From assembly GCF_033949425.1 (NCBI RefSeq), contig NZ_JAXAVX010000001.1:124001-188000 (forward strand): a stretch of 64,000 bases of DNA, given 5' to 3'. The translations under genes and the position numbers were made by a program. The notes under the pieces are model-generated. The model ran no database searches. It was not told the DNA's origin and worked only from the letters and a program-made list of their open reading frames with translations. How positions within the stretch are numbered: the first letter of the stretch is position 1; every line of letters begins with the position of its first letter. The stretch is from Patulibacter brassicae. Its GTDB lineage: Bacteria > Actinomycetota > Thermoleophilia > Solirubrobacterales > Solirubrobacteraceae. Positions 60,727 through 64,000 of the stretch are shown in pieces.

Positions 60727-62169
60727 ATGAGCGAGGAGCGCGCCGGGAGCGTCGAGCACGTCGACGTCGTCATCGTCGGGAGTCGCTGCGCCGGGAGCGC
60801 GGCGGCGATCGCCCTGGCCCGCCGGGGCGTCTCGGTCGTCGCGCTGGACGGGGCGTCCTTCCCGTCCGACACCCTCTCGACGCACCTCTTCTGGCCGAGC
60901 ACCTTCGCCGAGCTCGAGCGCCTGGGGGCCCTCGAGCGGGTCCGTCGGCTCGGCGCGCCGGAGCACACGATCGCCGGCCTCATCGGCGACGACGCCCGGG
61001 TGCTCGGGCCGTACGCCCCGGTGAGCGGCATCGCCTACGGCTCGAGCGTCCGGCGGCCGGGCCTGGATCTCGCCCTCGTCGAGACCGCCCGCGAGGCCGG
61101 GGCCGAGGTCCGCGAGCGAACCCGCGTCACCGAGCTCGTGTGGCAGGGCGGACGGGTCGCCGGCGTCCGGTGGCGCGACCGCGACGGCGCGACGGGCGAC
61201 ATCCGCGCGCGCCTGGTCGTCGGCGCCGACGGCCGGCACTCGTCCGTGGCGGGGATGGTCGGGGCCACCGCCCACCACGAGTGGGAGAACCGGCGCCTCA
61301 TGGCCTTCGCGTACTACGCCGATCCGCACGAGGACCGCCGGCACCTGGCCCTCCAGTGGCGATCGGGGCGCGAGCTCGCCACGATCTTCCCCTGCGACGG
61401 CGACCAGTCGCTGATCCTCCTCATGTCGCCGACGTCGCGCGCCGACGAGTTCCGCGCGGACCCGTCCGGGACGTTCGAGGCGACGGTCGCGGGCTATCCG
61501 GAGCTCGCGGCGCGCCTGGACGGCTGCACGCGGGAGTCGAAGGTGCGGCTGTCGTTCAAGCACCCCTCGTACTTCCGCCACAGCCACGGTCCCGGCTGGG
61601 CGCTCGCCGGCGACGCCGGGCACTTCAAGGACCCGGTCACCGCCCAGGGCATCCGCGACGCCCTGCGCTTCGGCCGCCTGCTCGGCGAGGCCGTCGCGCC
61701 CGCGATCGACGCCGGACCCGCGGCGCTCGACGCGGCGCTGCGGGCGTGGGAGGACGACCGCGACGCGCAGTGCCTGGCGATGTACCAGTGGGCCAACGGG
61801 CTCGGGCTCGACGACGACCTGTCGCCGATCGAGCTGGCCGCCTACCGGTGGCTCGCCGAGCGCGAGCGCGGCGCCACCGAGATGCTCGAGGTCTTCTCGC
61901 GCGTGCGCCGGCCCGGCGCGATCTTCAACGCGCCGAACCTCGTCCGCTGGGTCGTCCGCGCGCTGCGCGACGCCGACGACGCGCAGGAACGGCGCGCGGT
62001 GCTGCGCACGCTGCGGCGGGACGTCGGCCGCGAGGTCGCGCGACTGCGGGAGCAGGCGGCGTTCGAGCGGCGCCGCGCGGCGGCCCGCCGGGAGCTCGCC
62101 GCGCGACCGACGCCGCCGGACAGCCCGCCGGCCCCGGCCGCGTCGGCACCGGTCGTCCTGGCGTCGTGA
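60727..62169 (+). CDS. FAD-dependent oxidoreductase (geranylgeranyl reductase / monooxygenase family)
   Basis: A 480-residue flavoprotein. The Rossmann motif is VVIVGSRCAGSAAAIALARRG; the middle has LVVGADGRHSSVAGMVGA (DG motif) and the C-terminal FAD motif is GWALAGDAGHFKDPVTAQGIRDA, as in class A monooxygenases and geranylgeranyl-reductase-like enzymes. About 60 extra Arg/Ala-rich residues end the protein. The substrate is unknown; TetR control suggests an inducible catabolic or detoxification role. GACGAT ends 6 bases before the ATG. Confidence 0.9.
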   Translation: MSEERAGSVEHVDVVIVGSRCAGSAAAIALARRGVSVVALDGASFPSDTLSTHLFWPSTFAELERLGALERVRRLGAPEHTIAGLIGDDARVLGPYAPVSGIAYGSSVRRPGLDLALVETAREAGAEVRERTRVTELVWQGGRVAGVRWRDRDGATGDIRARLVVGADGRHSSVAGMVGATAHHEWENRRLMAFAYYADPHEDRRHLALQWRSGRELATIFPCDGDQSLILLMSPTSRADEFRADPSGTFEATVAGYPELAARLDGCTRESKVRLSFKHPSYFRHSHGPGWALAGDAGHFKDPVTAQGIRDALRFGRLLGEAVAPAIDAGPAALDAALRAWEDDRDAQCLAMYQWANGLGLDDDLSPIELAAYRWLAERERGATEMLEVFSRVRRPGAIFNAPNLVRWVVRALRDADDAQERRAVLRTLRRDVGREVARLREQAAFERRRAAARRELAARPTPPDSPPAPAASAPVVLAS

Positions 62170-62234
62170 CGCCGGTGGGGGCCCCGGGTCGCGTGGCGAC
62201 GGGTCGCGCGTTCGGGTTCCCTACTGTTCACGTC

Positions 62235-63086
62235 ATGGCCGAGACCTCGCCGACCGCCCCGCCCACGAAGCCGGGTCGTCGCCCGATCCCCGCGCGGGTC
62301 GCGTCGGTCGAGCGACTCACCCCCCGGATGCTCCGCGTCGTCCTCGAGGGCGAGGCGCTCGAGGCCTTCCCGGTCGGGGAGCACACCGATCACTACGTGA
62401 AGCTCCTGCTGCCGGCGCCCGGCGCCGACTACGGCCCGCTGTTCGATCCGGAGGCCATCCGCGCGACGTACCCGCGCGAGCAGTGGCCGCGGACGCGCGC
62501 CTACACCGTGCGGGCGTACGACCCCCTGAGCCGGCGGCTCACGCTGGACGTCGTCGTCCACGGCGAGCACGGCGTCGCCGGGCCCTGGGCGCTGCAGGCC
62601 GCCCCGGGCGATCACGTCCAGCTCCTCGGACCGGGAGGCGGCTACACGGCGCGCGACGACGCCGCGTCCCACCTGCTCGTCGGCGACCCGTGCGTCGTCC
62701 CGGCGATCGCGGCGACGCTCGAGCGCCTGCCCGCCGGCGCGGTCGCCCGGGTCGTGCTCGCCGTCGAGGACGCCGACGACGAGCTGCCGCTGCCGTCGGC
62801 CGCCGACGTCGAGGTCCAGTGGCTGCACGTCGGCGCGCAGCCCGACCCCGACCGCGTCGTCGCGGCGGTCCGCGCGCTCGAGCTGCCCGAGGGCCCGTTC
62901 CACGCGTTCGTCCACGGCGAGGCCACGACGGTGCGCGAGGTCCGTCGCCACCTGGTCCACGAGCGCGGCGCCGTGCCCGCCGAGCACTCCGTCTCCGGCT
63001 ACTGGAAGTGGCAGCGCGTCGACGAGGACTGGCGCGCGGAGAAGCGCGAGTGGGTCCGGCTCGTCGAGCAGGACGACGCGGCCTGA
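62235..63086 (+). CDS. Siderophore-interacting protein (FAD ferric reductase)
   Basis: A 283-residue SIP-family flavoprotein that reduces ferric siderophores in the cytoplasm. LTPRMLRVVLEG, PRTRAYTVRAYDPLSRRLTLDVVVHG (FAD contacts R-x-Y-T/S) and the C-terminal HAFVHGEATTVREVRRHLV with SGYWKWQ are diagnostic. TACTGT ends 7 bases before the ATG (leaderless). There is no iron-box match in the short upstream gap and no siderophore gene nearby. Confidence 0.93.
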   Translation: MAETSPTAPPTKPGRRPIPARVASVERLTPRMLRVVLEGEALEAFPVGEHTDHYVKLLLPAPGADYGPLFDPEAIRATYPREQWPRTRAYTVRAYDPLSRRLTLDVVVHGEHGVAGPWALQAAPGDHVQLLGPGGGYTARDDAASHLLVGDPCVVPAIAATLERLPAGAVARVVLAVEDADDELPLPSAADVEVQWLHVGAQPDPDRVVAAVRALELPEGPFHAFVHGEATTVREVRRHLVHERGAVPAEHSVSGYWKWQRVDEDWRAEKREWVRLVEQDDAA

Positions 63087-63149
63087 GGACGGCCGGCGTC
63101 CCGTCGCCGGAGGTTGCCGGCCGGGGCTCCATGGGGTAGGAGGGACCCC

Positions 63150-63557
63150 ATGCCTGCCCACTCCTCCCTCGAGCCCGCCGACCGCGCGCTGCTCGAGGCC
63201 CCGAACATCGCCGTGATCTCGACCGTCCGCGAGGACGGCGGCATCCTCGCCGTCCCGACCTGGGTCGACGTCGAGGGCGAGCACGTCGTGCTGAACTCGG
63301 AGCGCTCGCGCGCGTGGCCGACGAACCTCCGCGAGCGCGGGACGGTGACGGTCACGGTCGTCGACCGCCAGAACCCGATGAACTACGTGTCCATCGGTGG
63401 GACGCTCGCCGAGGAGACGACGGACGGCGCGTTCGAGCACATCGACCGCATGGCGCAGAAGTACGTCGGACAGGACACCTATCCCTGGCACCAGGAGGGC
63501 GACGTGCGCGTGATCCTGCGGATCGCCCCCGAGCGGATCACCCGCCGGGACGCCTGA
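63150..63557 (+). CDS. PPOX-class FMN/F420-dependent oxidoreductase
   Basis: A 135-residue split-barrel flavoprotein of the pyridoxamine-phosphate-oxidase-like superfamily, of the actinobacterial class that often uses F420. IAVISTVREDGGILAVPTWV at the N-terminus and RERGTVTVTVVDRQNP are typical. The cofactor cannot be decided from sequence. Unlike many neighbours it has a textbook ribosome site, AGGAGGG (63138-63144), 5 bases before the ATG, which is the start used here. The last 20 bases overlap the convergent GNAT. Confidence 0.85.
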   Translation: MPAHSSLEPADRALLEAPNIAVISTVREDGGILAVPTWVDVEGEHVVLNSERSRAWPTNLRERGTVTVTVVDRQNPMNYVSIGGTLAEETTDGAFEHIDRMAQKYVGQDTYPWHQEGDVRVILRIAPERITRRDA

Positions 63558-64000
63558 GCGGCGCCGCGGCGCCCGGGCGGGCGGCCCACTCGTCGGCGAG
63601 CAGCGCGTAGCTCGCCCCGTCGAGCCAGCGGCCGTCGCGGTGCAGGGAGTCCTGGCGACCGCGGCCCTCCAGCCGCAGCCCGACCCGCTCCAGCAGCCGG
63701 GCCGACGGTCCGTTGTCGGCGAAGAGCTCGGCGTGCACCCGGCGCAGCCCGAGCCCGTCGGGGACGGGGGAGAGGGCGAGCTCCACGAGCGCCGTCACCG
63801 CCTCCGTCGCGTAGCCCTGACCACCGTGCTCGGGATCGAGCACGTAGCCGATCTCCGCCTGGACGCCGGCGGCGCGCTCGGCGACCTCGCGCTGCGCCCA
63901 CGCGTCCTCGCCGTGCAGGTAGAGGTCCCCGACGAGCAGCCCGTCGGAGCGGCGCTCGACGACGAGCGTCAGCGGCAGGCGCTCCGGGGTGCCGTGCTCC
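63538..64000 (-). CDS. GNAT acetyltransferase (5' end beyond the window)
   Basis: An acetyltransferase open to the right edge; 153 residues are visible. The acetyl-CoA loop is LDPEHGGQGYATEAV and RRVHAELFADNGPSARLLERVGLRLEGR is the classic RimJ/RimL C-terminal motif. Upstream residues (LLVGDLYLHGEDAWAQREVAE) are in frame to base 64000, so an internal start would be wrong. It is convergent with, and overlaps, the PPOX gene. Confidence 0.88.
   Translation of the reverse strand, partial: EHGTPERLPLTLVVERRSDGLLVGDLYLHGEDAWAQREVAERAAGVQAEIGYVLDPEHGGQGYATEAVTALVELALSPVPDGLGLRRVHAELFADNGPSARLLERVGLRLEGRGRQDSLHRDGRWLDGASYALLADEWAARPGAAAPLRRPGG

Overview
The window is very GC-rich, densely coded chromosomal DNA of an actinobacterium. 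The gene set (RecA/RecX with an actinobacterial-type LexA box, MurT/GatD, succinylase-type DapD, DUF3159, HtaA, a ydaO-type riboswitch before an NlpC/P60 hydrolase) and the base composition fit the class Thermoleophilia (Solirubrobacterales, e.g. Patulibacter or Conexibacter relatives); this placement is an inference. No phage, insertion sequence, CRISPR array, rRNA or tRNA was recognised.

Layout. 0-9.7 kb: a two-component system, ftsK, a RodZ-like gene, cinA, recA and recX. 9.9-15.7 kb: a secreted HtaA-like protein with a collagen-like stretch, miaB, a short-chain dehydrogenase, a FIST-domain protein and miaA. 15.8-24.5 kb: lysine/diaminopimelate genes dapF, dapD, dapC and dapE interleaved with a secreted phospholipase-C-type protein, then hflX and dut. 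24.5-29.1 kb: an uncharacterised protein and a four-gene osmoprotectant ABC transporter with overlapping genes. 29.2-33.7 kb: a murT / methyltransferase / gatD operon that amidates lipid II, a lipoprotein peptidyl-prolyl isomerase and an acetyltransferase. 33.8-41.4 kb: a metallophosphoesterase, mscL, a J-domain protein, a 28-residue membrane peptide, a deoxyribosyltransferase-like protein, a lipocalin-like protein, DUF3159, topoisomerase IB, and a c-di-AMP riboswitch controlling a wall hydrolase. 41.6-48.4 kb: an acyl-CoA dehydrogenase under a palindromic operator, an unknown gene, an AveC-like membrane protein, purU and a membrane protein fused to a PI-PLC X domain. 48.4-64 kb: a second SDR, ilvB with a candidate attenuator leader, a class III aminotransferase, an NmrA-like protein, a divergent hydrolase/truncated-globin pair, a stand-alone LigD polymerase, a coiled-coil lipoprotein, a CHK-type kinase, an APC permease, a TetR-GNAT operon divergent from a flavoprotein oxygenase, a siderophore-interacting protein, a PPOX flavoprotein and a truncated GNAT.

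Two features of the regulation stand out. First, over twenty genes have a -10-like hexamer (TANNNT or NANNNT) ending only 6-8 bases before the start codon, which implies leaderless mRNAs; I used this to choose starts. In two divergent pairs (FIST/miaA and hydrolase/globin) the opposing -10 hexamers overlap. Second, a 15-bp palindrome CGAACA-N3-TGTTCG occurs at three separate promoters (lipocalin-like protein, unknown 166-residue protein, CHK kinase), with a degenerate copy before the AveC-like gene, and may mark an undescribed lipid or terpenoid regulon.

The most surprising protein feature is DapF, in which both catalytic cysteines are serine although the other DAP enzymes look intact. A class I methyltransferase embedded by overlaps inside the murT-gatD operon is the other candidate for new wall biochemistry.
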